Positions 52,222 to 59,490 of a DNA stretch of 64,000 nucleotides are shown piece after piece. The stretch's first letter is position 1. Each line of letters begins with the position of its first letter. Under the pieces are notes generated by a model. That model made no database searches, was not told the DNA's origin, and saw only the letters and a program-made list of their open reading frames with translations. The position numbers and the translations under genes were made by a program. This DNA comes from an uncultured Bizionia sp. GTDB lineage: Bacteria > Bacteroidota > Bacteroidia > Flavobacteriales > Flavobacteriaceae. The stretch spans positions 1-64,000 of the forward strand of contig CANMCF010000016.1 of the NCBI GenBank assembly GCA_947496215.1, read 5' to 3'.

Positions 52222-53360
52222 ATCCTTGCTATTGCCTCTTTAATCGATTCGCTTGAAGCACACAGTGAAAACCTCACATAACCTTCTCCTTTAGTTCCGA
52301 AGACTGTTCCTGGAGTTATGAATATGTGATTTTCGATTAACAGTTTGTCTATGAATTCTTCCGACTTCATCTTTGGTGGCAACTTGGCCCAAACAAACAA
52401 TCCATTGGTATCCTTGTCGAATGTACAGTTTAACCTCCTCGCCAACTCCCATACATGCTCCCTCCTTTCCTCATAGATATCATTCAAATTCTCAAACCAG
52501 TTCTTTGAACACTTCAATGCTTCGATTGCTCCCTTTTGAATACCGTAGAACATTCCAGAATCCATATTGCTCTTCACTTTCAACACAGCATTCAACAGGG
52601 TTTGGTTTCCTAAAACCATTCCTACTCTCCAACCTGCCATATTGAAGGTCTTGCTTAAGGAATTCAATTCCAAACAGATTTCCTTTGCTCCTTTTATGCT
52701 TAAAATGCTCAAAGGCTCATTATTTAGAATGAAGCTATATGGGTTGTCGTTTACCAACAAAATGTGGTGCTCTTTGGCAAATGCTATTAAATCTTCAAAG
52801 ATCTTTTTGCTCGCCTTTGCTCCTGTTGGCATATGTGGGTAGCTCAACCACATTAATTTAACCTTGCTTAAATCTAACTTCTCCAACGCTTCAATGTTTG
52901 GGCACCAACCATTCGCCTCGTCCAAATCATAAAATACCGGCTCTGCTTGCATCAACTTTGTTACAGAAGTGTATGTCGGGTACCCAGGGTTAGGGATCAA
53001 CACTTCGTCTCCTTTATTCAAGAATGCCATGGAAATATGCATGATTCCTTCCTTGCTTCCCATTAATGGAAGCACTTCCTTTGTTGGATCCACTGACACT
53101 CTAAAACGTTCAGAATAAAACTCCGAGATGGCATCTCTTAATTCTGGCAATCCTTGGTAACTTTGGTATTTATGGGCATTGGCTTCCTTAAAGCTGTTGG
53201 TTATCGCAGTTATTACCTCTTCTGGTGGTTGCAAGTCTGGACTACCAATGCCTAAATTGATAATTGGATGCCCTTTAGTCTTTAATGTATTTACTTCTTT
53301 TAATTTCTTAGAGAAGTAGTATTCCTCGACACTTTCTAGTCTTTTAGCTACTTCTATCAT
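52218..53360 (-). CDS. Aminotransferase class I/II, probably aromatic amino acid
   Basis: The 380-residue fold-type I PLP enzyme has NLGIGSPDLQPP near the start, NPGYPTY, NDNPYSFIL and the PLP lysine in SLSKTFNMAGWRVG (about 233). Its position between pheA and tyrA, with 4-base overlaps on both sides, suggests that it transaminates phenylpyruvate and hydroxyphenylpyruvate. Sequence alone does not exclude other specificities, such as LL-diaminopimelate-type aminotransferases. Confidence 0.88.
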   Translation of the reverse strand: MIEVAKRLESVEEYYFSKKLKEVNTLKTKGHPIINLGIGSPDLQPPEEVITAITNSFKEANAHKYQSYQGLPELRDAISEFYSERFRVSVDPTKEVLPLMGSKEGIMHISMAFLNKGDEVLIPNPGYPTYTSVTKLMQAEPVFYDLDEANGWCPNIEALEKLDLSKVKLMWLSYPHMPTGAKASKKIFEDLIAFAKEHHILLVNDNPYSFILNNEPLSILSIKGAKEICLELNSLSKTFNMAGWRVGMVLGNQTLLNAVLKVKSNMDSGMFYGIQKGAIEALKCSKNWFENLNDIYEERREHVWELARRLNCTFDKDTNGLFVWAKLPPKMKSEEFIDKLLIENHIFITPGTVFGTKGEGYVRFSLCASSESIKEAIARI

Positions 53361-54184
53361 TTTTTCGTGTTTTTGTATTCTCCCAGAACCTTGAATTCCG
53401 TTGCCATTATCTTCATTATGCTTTTTGCTTTTTCATAGTCTTCATAGTCATTGAAAGTAATATCCACAAAGAAGGAATATTTCCAAGGCGTCTCTATTAT
53501 TGGTAGGGATTGTATCTTGGTCAAATTCATCTTGCAATCGCTCATCACATTCAATATTGTAGCCAAGCTTCCTCTTTTGTGATCCAATTCGAATTTTATC
53601 GAGGCCTTGTCAATTTCCACTTCTGGAATTCTTGGCTTGCTTCTTTTTACAATGACGAATCTGGTTTCGTTGTGTTTTATGGTTTGTATGCTTTCTTCAA
53701 GAATGTCCAATTCAAAAATTTCGGATGCCAAACGACTAGCTATTGCTGCCACATTTTCAATCCCATCTTTCTTAATTCGTCTGGCAACATCTGCTGTATC
53801 TATGTCTTCCACCAATTTGATATGTGGGTACCTCTTGAAGAATTCTTTACATTGTAGCAATGCCATAGGATGGGAATGTACTTCCTCTATATCATCGATA
53901 CTTTGATTTGGCAAAGCCATCAAGTGATGTTGAATATCCAAATAATGCTCCCCAACGATGTGTAGGTCATTGTTGTCTATCAAGGCATAGTTGGGAATAA
54001 TGGAACCTGCTATGGAGTTCTCAATCGCCATTATTGCTGCCTCCGTCTCATGATTCAGTAATTTGGCCACAGTCAAATCAAAAGACAAACACTCGTTCAC
54101 CAGTACATCGTTTCCAAAATAATCTTTGGAGACAATATGATGAAAAGACCCTTTTACGCCTTGTATTGAAACTGAATTTATCAT
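53357..54184 (-). CDS. pheA: Prephenate dehydratase
   Basis: The 275-residue protein makes phenylpyruvate from prephenate. The dehydratase domain (1-180) has QGVKGSFHH, ENSIAGSI and the catalytic NETRFVIV. A C-terminal ACT domain (about 190-275) follows. In the ACT domain the usual Phe-binding ESRP motif reads QSLP (in NLTKIQSLPI), so allosteric control may differ. The gene heads the aromatic operon and is preceded by a leader peptide and attenuator, which indicates control by aromatic amino acid supply. Confidence 0.94.
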   Translation of the reverse strand: MINSVSIQGVKGSFHHIVSKDYFGNDVLVNECLSFDLTVAKLLNHETEAAIMAIENSIAGSIIPNYALIDNNDLHIVGEHYLDIQHHLMALPNQSIDDIEEVHSHPMALLQCKEFFKRYPHIKLVEDIDTADVARRIKKDGIENVAAIASRLASEIFELDILEESIQTIKHNETRFVIVKRSKPRIPEVEIDKASIKFELDHKRGSLATILNVMSDCKMNLTKIQSLPIIETPWKYSFFVDITFNDYEDYEKAKSIMKIMATEFKVLGEYKNTKK

Positions 54185-54206
54185 ATTTTCTTTCTATTAA
54201 AAATGC

Positions 54207-54254
54207 TATAAACAAAAAAAGTCTCGATATATATCGAGACTTTTTTTGTTTATA
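54207..54254 (-). terminator. Attenuator: perfect 48 bp palindromic terminator in the pheA leader
   Basis: Each half-site has 24 bases and contains AAAAAAAGTCTCGATAT. The RNA hairpin with its U-rich 3' side is a strong intrinsic terminator. It sits between a promoter-like element and pheA, ending 23 bases before the pheA start codon. It therefore acts on transcription entering the operon, not leaving a gene. Part of the stem, GTCTCG, can alternatively pair with CGAGAC at 54280-54285 inside the leader ORF. Confidence 0.8.
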
Positions 54255-54266
54255 ATGTTGTTTAAA

Positions 54267-54344
54267 TTACATACACAGCGTCTCGTTCTTTTCGTTAAAA
54301 AAGAAATAAAACCAGCTAAAATATGTATTTACGTTTGTGTTCAT
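54267..54344 (-). CDS. Aromatic-rich leader peptide of the pheA operon, 25 residues
   Basis: A 25-codon ATG ORF ends 12 bases before the terminator hairpin. Codons 8-16 read YFSWFYFFF, eight aromatic residues of nine, followed by NEKNETLCM and TAA. Such a run is diagnostic of a ribosome-mediated attenuation leader. When charged Phe, Tyr or Trp tRNA is scarce the ribosome should stall there. That leaves CGAGAC (codons about 20-22) free to pair with the terminator's left arm and lets transcription continue. The mechanism is inferred from architecture. Confidence 0.8.
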   Translation of the reverse strand: MNTNVNTYFSWFYFFFNEKNETLCM

Positions 54345-54382
54345 TATTTGTTTCTGCACAGGCAGACATCTATTTTATGATG

Positions 54383-54413
54383 CTAAAGTAATTAATAAAT
54401 TAACAAATCAAAA
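54383..54413 (-). promoter_or_regulatory. Promoter of the pheA leader and operon
   Basis: On the minus strand TTTTG, an 18-base spacer and TACTTTAG fit the Bacteroidota promoter with one mismatch. Transcription would start near 54376, about 32 bases before the leader ATG. Confidence 0.5.
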
Positions 54414-54480
54414 TACTAAAGCTTAATTTTTAATGTTTTTAATGTTTTTAATGAATATTTAAAGATTTACAAGCATCCTA

Positions 54481-54509
54481 TTGTTTAAATTACAGAATGT
54501 GTATTTTTG
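54481..54509 (+). promoter_or_regulatory. Promoter of gldA
   Basis: TTG at 54481-54483, an 18-base spacer and a perfect TAnnTTTG box (TATTTTTG, 54502-54509) precede the ATG at 54525. This placement rules out the TTG at 54507 as the translation start. Confidence 0.6.
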
Positions 54510-54524
54510 AAGAAAGATTTTAAG

Positions 54525-55418
54525 ATGTCCATAAAAGTAGAAAACATAACAAAGGTTTACGGTTCACAAAAAGCTTTAAACAATATCTCTTTTGAAGTTG
54601 AAAAACCTGAAATCGTAGGTTTTCTAGGCCCCAATGGAGCCGGAAAGTCCACTATGATGAAAATTTTGACCACTTTTATAAGCCCCTCCGAAGGAAAGGC
54701 ACAAGTGAACGGGCATCTCATCTCCACAGAATCGAAGTTGGTACAAAGAAGTGTTGGCTACTTGCCTGAACACAATCCCTTGTATCTAGAACAATATGTA
54801 CGTGAGTATTTAGCATTCAACTCCTCTGTTTACAATATTGGAAAATCCAGAGTGGAAGAAGTCATAAAACTTACGGGGCTCACACCTGAGGCTCATAAGA
54901 AAATTGGACAGCTCTCCAAAGGTTATAGACAACGTGTTGGATTGGCAAATGCCTTGTTGCATGATCCTGAAGTATTAATCCTAGATGAGCCTACCACTGG
55001 TTTGGATCCAAACCAATTGGTGGATATCAGAAACCTCATCAAGACCATCGGGAAGGAAAAAACAGTATTCCTATCTACACACATCATGCAAGAAGTAGAA
55101 GCCATGTGTGATCGTGTCATCATAATAAACAAAGGTAAAATCGTTGCCAACAAAAAACTGACAGAGTTAAGAGAAGGTCAAGATCAAATAGTGGTAGTCG
55201 AATTTGACTACCGCGTTGAAGAAGCTTTTTTACTTAGGCTTCCTAATGTCAAGAGTGTAAAAAACACATTTGATTTCATTTACGAAATCACATTTTCCAC
55301 CACCAAGGACATGCGTTCCCATGTTTTTGATTTTGCCCACGATAATAAGTTGAAAATCTTACAACTCAATCAAAAAAATGCTAGCTTGGAAAGTATGTTC
55401 AGGGATTTGACATCCTAA
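54525..55418 (+). CDS. gldA: Gliding motility ABC transporter ATP-binding protein GldA
   Basis: The 297-residue ABC ATPase has Walker A GPNGAGKST (about 37), the signature LSKGYRQRVGLA (about 133), Walker B VLILDEPTTGLD and the switch His in LSTHIM. With GldF and GldG it forms an ABC transporter required for gliding. Those partners are not adjacent here, which is usual. The start is set by the promoter and by the family N-terminus SIKVENITKVYG. Two small membrane protein genes follow closely. Confidence 0.92.
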   Translation: MSIKVENITKVYGSQKALNNISFEVEKPEIVGFLGPNGAGKSTMMKILTTFISPSEGKAQVNGHLISTESKLVQRSVGYLPEHNPLYLEQYVREYLAFNSSVYNIGKSRVEEVIKLTGLTPEAHKKIGQLSKGYRQRVGLANALLHDPEVLILDEPTTGLDPNQLVDIRNLIKTIGKEKTVFLSTHIMQEVEAMCDRVIIINKGKIVANKKLTELREGQDQIVVVEFDYRVEEAFLLRLPNVKSVKNTFDFIYEITFSTTKDMRSHVFDFAHDNKLKILQLNQKNASLESMFRDLTS

Positions 55419-55460
55419 TTGAAGGAAATAAACTCTGCTCGTTGTAAAATTCGGTTTCTA

Positions 55461-55814
55461 ATGAAAAGACTTCTTTTTTTACTCTCTATCGTCATACTCC
55501 CTTTTGCAATAGTCATAATTGTCAATGAAGCAAGCATAAAACCCAGCACAATTGCAAACAAGGAGTATTGTACTAGAGCTTGCCATAACCAAGGTTGTCC
55601 ACACTTTAACAAAAAATGCCTAGACAAAGGCAATCAATCTTTTGTCACAAGGCATTTTGACAGTTACAAAAAAAATATTGGCTGGTTAAAAAACAACCCT
55701 TTAAACTTAAGCTATGTTGAAATAAACCTCTTGATGTATGTGATCCTATTTCCAATAATTTCAGTTTTGCTTTTATGGAGGTTAATTAGAAGGAGTTCTC
55801 CAATTGTCGACTAG
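55461..55814 (+). CDS. Small two-helix membrane protein with Cys-rich loop
   Basis: The 117-residue protein has an N-terminal membrane helix (LLFLLSIVILPFAIVIIV), a periplasmic loop with EYCTRACHNQGCPHFNKKC (four Cys and two His) and a second helix near the C-terminus (YVEINLLMYVILFPIISVLLL). The Cys/His spacing could bind a metal. The ATG after a non-coding TTG frame is chosen. It lies 42 bases after gldA and 5 bases before the next small gene, so all three are probably co-transcribed. I recall similar proteins in flavobacteria, with unknown function. Confidence 0.65.
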   Translation: MKRLLFLLSIVILPFAIVIIVNEASIKPSTIANKEYCTRACHNQGCPHFNKKCLDKGNQSFVTRHFDSYKKNIGWLKNNPLNLSYVEINLLMYVILFPIISVLLLWRLIRRSSPIVD

Positions 55815-55819
55815 GAAAC

Positions 55820-56020
55820 ATGAAAGAGCTCATAGATGACATATATTGGTATTTCACTGATTTCTGTATCAATGCAGCCAACCTAATTGGCATTACCTAT
55901 GTGGAATTCAATTTTTGGTTATTCGTTGTATTATTCCCTTACATCATCATAACACTAATACTCATAAATGTATTTAAGAATAAGGCTCTTGCCTTATATA
56001 AAAATATTATTCGAAGATAA
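55820..56020 (+). CDS. Small membrane protein, paralogue of the preceding gene's C-terminal helix
   Basis: The 66-residue protein has one main membrane helix. The stretch ITYVEFNFWLFVVLFPYI matches LSYVEINLLMYVILFPII at the end of the preceding protein, so the two share a module. It lacks the Cys-rich loop. Its 3' end overlaps the convergent GIN-domain gene by 14 bases. Function is unknown. Confidence 0.6.
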   Translation: MKELIDDIYWYFTDFCINAANLIGITYVEFNFWLFVVLFPYIIITLILINVFKNKALALYKNIIRR

Positions 56021-56753
56021 CACGACCGTCGAACAATTCAGAAACGGTTACCGTTGGCGGTGTATTCGTAACAATTACATTTCCAGTACTTACCAGTTCC
56101 GCTGTTAATGAAACTTGGGGGTTTACAATGATATCGTTGGTTCCACGATGAAATATGGATACGTTGTCGACAATTAGATTTCTACCTTCGAAACGCCCAT
56201 CTCCAGAAGCATAATTTATTCTAATGTTCGTTGCCGTGCCACCAATGTATGTAGTCGTCAAATTGTTTATCACGACTATGAGATTTATGGAATTCACCTC
56301 AACATCAAAGATACCTACGTTATAGAAGTCCCCTGAAAAGTCTTCCGACAACAAATCCAAATCATCATAGTTGAGCACACCTTCGCTTCTAACGGTCAAC
56401 TGGCTACTATTTCTTATTTCAGTAAGATTTGGTGCACTCACATACACTTTTGTCAAGCCATAATCTCTAGTCAAATTACAACCATTGTTATCTGTTAGGC
56501 TTAATCTTCCGTTCTCGACCTTCACATCTATTTCATCCATTAAAAACTCCCCAGTCTCAACAATGACACTTTGCTCGAGAGCATCTGTGACAATGAGTTC
56601 TATGTTTTTAAAAACTGTGATTTTCGTAAAGTCGGCTACTCTAAATTCCTTTTGAAGGATGTCTCCAGAATTTTGAAAACAATCTGGTGCGTTTTTATTG
56701 TTGCAACTTGTTGTCAATAGAGCTATTGTTAGTATGTATATTATTCTTTTCAT
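56007..56753 (-). CDS. GIN-domain (DUF2807) lipoprotein
   Basis: The 248-residue protein has a lipoprotein signal (LTTSC). A right-handed beta-helix-like GIN domain (former DUF2807) follows, recognised by the N-terminal pattern FRVADFTKITVFKNIELIVT and repeated Asn/Asp-Leu-Thr strands (APNLTEIRNSSQLTV). Such proteins are common putative auto-transporter adhesin-like lipoproteins of Bacteroidota; their role is unknown. The second Met is chosen because it gives the better signal peptide. Confidence 0.8.
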   Translation of the reverse strand: MKRIIYILTIALLTTSCNNKNAPDCFQNSGDILQKEFRVADFTKITVFKNIELIVTDALEQSVIVETGEFLMDEIDVKVENGRLSLTDNNGCNLTRDYGLTKVYVSAPNLTEIRNSSQLTVRSEGVLNYDDLDLLSEDFSGDFYNVGIFDVEVNSINLIVVINNLTTTYIGGTATNIRINYASGDGRFEGRNLIVDNVSIFHRGTNDIIVNPQVSLTAELVSTGNVIVTNTPPTVTVSELFDGRVIFE

Positions 56754-56814
56754 TCTTATTGCCAATGAAAATGGACTTTTAATTTATTGTTTAAAATACA
56801 AAATTGTTCTCTTT

Positions 56815-57909
56815 CTACAGTCTTACTCCAATTCCAAACTCAACAGCTTCAGCTTTTGCGCCGTGAGACTTTAAGGTCAATGCCCCAAAGAACCGATCTC
56901 CAAAATAGCGTTTCAAACCAATACGATTATATACTTGCCCTTCGAAATCGAAAGGGTAGTAGACATAATATCCCAATTGCGTTATCAAGGAGGTTTTGCT
57001 TATGAACAACTCATGCCCCACAAATACCCCTACCCTCTTGTAATCTTCATCTCCACTTACATCATCCAAAGGAAATGCTACCGAATTATAACGAATATGT
57101 TGTTTCAAGAAATTTGAAAAGAAGACATCTGCCCCCAATTGTATAGCCGATTTCCTATTCAATCGTTTATCGGCATACGCGGAAACGATGTAAAATGCAT
57201 ATTGTCCCGAATTGATGACATCACTCTCATTGACCCCAGCTCTAAATGCAAAATTATATTTCATCTTTTCAGTAAATTCCTTGCCTTCGGTAGATGCAAT
57301 GTATTCTGGTTGGTTTTCCGCATCAAGTACATAATTGACACCGAGATTTAATGCAATGCTGTTTATAGAACTATTTGGAGCCTTGACATTGGCATTGGAA
57401 TAATGAATTAAAGAGATTCCTGCTTGTATTCCGAAATCTTTGAAAAGGCCTTCCTTTTTATAGTTCAGCATGGCATAGGTAGAACTCAACAAATGTGTGC
57501 CAAAGGCATTGTTCCTAAAATTATCCTTCTTGTCGTATGGGTTTGTATTGTATGCCAAACCTTGCCCAATCCTGAACATTAGATTTCGTTTGAAGAAGTA
57601 AAAATTATAGTGCGCATAAACACCAAAATTTTGATCTAAGAATTCATTGTCGAAGTTTTGGTAAATAAATGAAGCTCCATAATCTGGGTAGTTAAAACGA
57701 CTTTCCCAAGCTTTCTTTCCAAATGTCTTTTGGTTGTAACTTAAAATGACACCGGTTGGGTGACCAGTGATCAAATGCGAAATGTCCGAATTGTGCTCTG
57801 TGACATTCCCATAGAAGAAATTTACACCCAAGGTAAACGGATCTTTTTCTTCTTGCCCTGTTGATAGCATACAACAAAACAAGAAAATACAACTTAAAAA
57901 ATACTTCAT
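56815..57909 (-). CDS. Outer-membrane acyloxyacyl hydrolase/PagL-like protein
   Basis: The 364-residue protein has a signal peptide (CMLSTGQ, about 18) and an outer-membrane beta-barrel ending in VEFGIGVRL. Segments such as FGTHLLSSTYAMLNYKKEG, GISLIHYSNANVKAPNSSIN and ALNLGVNYVL resemble the lipid A 3-O-deacylase (PagL-like) family. The putative catalytic His-Ser pair lies in LIHYSNA. It may remodel lipid A. The call rests on motif resemblance. Confidence 0.7.
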   Translation of the reverse strand: MKYFLSCIFLFCCMLSTGQEEKDPFTLGVNFFYGNVTEHNSDISHLITGHPTGVILSYNQKTFGKKAWESRFNYPDYGASFIYQNFDNEFLDQNFGVYAHYNFYFFKRNLMFRIGQGLAYNTNPYDKKDNFRNNAFGTHLLSSTYAMLNYKKEGLFKDFGIQAGISLIHYSNANVKAPNSSINSIALNLGVNYVLDAENQPEYIASTEGKEFTEKMKYNFAFRAGVNESDVINSGQYAFYIVSAYADKRLNRKSAIQLGADVFFSNFLKQHIRYNSVAFPLDDVSGDEDYKRVGVFVGHELFISKTSLITQLGYYVYYPFDFEGQVYNRIGLKRYFGDRFFGALTLKSHGAKAEAVEFGIGVRL

Positions 57910-58301
57910 GCATTAATTCAATTAGGCTGCAAAAGTAAAATAAATAAAATAGAGTCGTTAGACTTCTTTGTCTTTCATTATAATTATTCCTATAATATTG
58001 TCGATTCATATATGTTATTGTTCAATATCAACTATGATGATTAACCTTCTACATTGGAAACGAGAAATCGCTTTGTCGCTAATTCTAGTTAACTCATCGA
58101 TAACATCGAACAAAAAATGCTGACGTGAAATATTATACGTATTTAAAAAAAAAAAAACATTTTACCGATAATCCATATTGCTTTGTCGATTATTGGCAAA
58201 TAATATTAGTTCGCACTCAACATTCTCATAGGGACAACTAAATTAGCTTATTCCCTAACACTCTACTAGCTTACTTAGCCTTTAACGAAAGTAACTAAGT
58301 C
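57910..58301. other. 392 bp divergent intergenic region with A13 tract and inverted repeat
   Basis: This region separates the PagL-like gene (minus) from the polysaccharide operon (plus). It contains a run of 13 A residues at 58145-58157 and an inverted repeat CCGATAATC/GATTATTGG at 58166-58194. No convincing consensus promoter or ORF was found. Confidence 0.5.
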
Positions 58302-58664
58302 ATGCAAAAACAGATTCTCATTATAAACAATAATGTTGGTGTTTCATATTTACTAGCAAAAATACTGAAATCACCAAAAGTTGAGATCATAGTTAAAAAC
58401 TCCTATGAGGATGTAACTGAGATTGTAAAAAAGCAATGTTTTGACCTTATTCTTACAGATGCTTTAATTGATGGCACTTTCATGTTTGAATATATAGAAG
58501 AACTTAGGTTTAATTGTCCTAACACACGCATAATTGTTATGTCTGAGATGGGACAGCAAACCATTAAAAATAGCCTAAAAGCAATGGGGATGGATTATTT
58601 TGTTTCACTTCCTTTTAATCCAATTAAGATAAAAGAACGTGTATCTAATTATTTATATTTATGA
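58302..58664 (+). CDS. Degenerate single-domain receiver protein
   Basis: The 120-residue receiver domain keeps the phosphoacceptor Asp53 (DLILTDALIDG) and the switch Ser81 (VMSE). The acidic pocket is neutral (IINNN, residues 8-12), and the conserved Lys before Pro is Leu103 (FVSLPF). Phosphorylation would be impaired, so it may act as a protein-interaction module. It overlaps the next gene by 4 bases and is the first gene of the putative polysaccharide operon. Confidence 0.8.
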   Translation: MQKQILIINNNVGVSYLLAKILKSPKVEIIVKNSYEDVTEIVKKQCFDLILTDALIDGTFMFEYIEELRFNCPNTRIIVMSEMGQQTIKNSLKAMGMDYFVSLPFNPIKIKERVSNYLYL

Positions 58665-59485
58665 GTTTATTAATTGTAATATACATTGTGATTTTTTCGT
58701 TCTTGCTTTCCTTGGTAATCTTATGGCTTGCTACAATTGGGTATATTATAAAAAACAAGAAAAAAGAAAAGCTATATATACAACTGGAACAAGGAATTAT
58801 TGAAGGTTTGGCACATAGTTTCATTGACGATTCAATTGACGAAACAGAAAATACAAAAAAACTTATAGCATATATCAAGGACAATAACATTAGCTTTTGG
58901 GACTCCGCTGATGTCTTTATGAAAGTTAACCGCTTCATTAAATTCTCCAACAATGAAAATTTAAAATTCATTTTTAATTCCTTGGGATTAGAAAAGATGC
59001 TCAAAGAAAAAATAAAAACCAATGATTGGTATGTAAAAACTAAAGCCATATGGATGACTTACGAATTTGGCATTTGTGACAACAACACCAGACTAATTAC
59101 CCCTTATAGAAATGATGACATTACATTAATTAGAAGAGAATCCCAAATTGCCTTGGTAACATTTCTAGGCTGGAAAAGTTTAACTTTCTTACCTTATGTT
59201 ACTAGGCCAATGTCTTTGTGGCAACAAATACGCATTATCGAAAAACTACACGAAACAGAAGAAAAACTGGACATTTACCATTTTGAAAAAGCATTGAAAT
59301 CTGAAAACGAAATAGTTAAAGAATTACTTATTAGAGTAATAAAAAGCTTTAAACTTCATAAATACAAGTACTATGTCACAAAACAACTATATTCAAAAAA
59401 CAGCAATTTAATCAAAGTCGCACTAGAGGCTTTAAATGAATTTGCGCCTGAAAGCATTGAATTAAAACAAATTGAAATAAGTTAA
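58661..59485 (+). CDS. Membrane-anchored HEAT-repeat-like protein
   Basis: The 274-residue protein has an N-terminal membrane helix (about 3-28, IYIVIFSFLLSLVILWLATIGY split by aromatic residues). A cytosolic domain of consecutive short helices follows (DWYVKTKAIWMTYEFG, DDITLIRRESQIALVTFLGW, SENEIVKELLIRVIKSF, NSNLIKVALEALNEF), typical of HEAT repeats. It may scaffold the receiver and the glycosyltransferase. It is encoded 5 bases before the glycosyltransferase gene. Confidence 0.7.
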   Translation: MSLLIVIYIVIFSFLLSLVILWLATIGYIIKNKKKEKLYIQLEQGIIEGLAHSFIDDSIDETENTKKLIAYIKDNNISFWDSADVFMKVNRFIKFSNNENLKFIFNSLGLEKMLKEKIKTNDWYVKTKAIWMTYEFGICDNNTRLITPYRNDDITLIRRESQIALVTFLGWKSLTFLPYVTRPMSLWQQIRIIEKLHETEEKLDIYHFEKALKSENEIVKELLIRVIKSFKLHKYKYYVTKQLYSKNSNLIKVALEALNEFAPESIELKQIEIS

Positions 59486-59490
59486 ATCTT

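Noticed and set aside
54207-54254. 48 bp palindrome as a simple bidirectional terminator between convergent genes
   Set aside because: The flanking genes are divergent, so no upstream gene ends here. The leader ORF makes attenuation the better reading.
54507-54524. TTG as the gldA start
   Set aside because: This TTG is part of a perfect -7 promoter box. The ATG at 54525 gives the family N-terminus.
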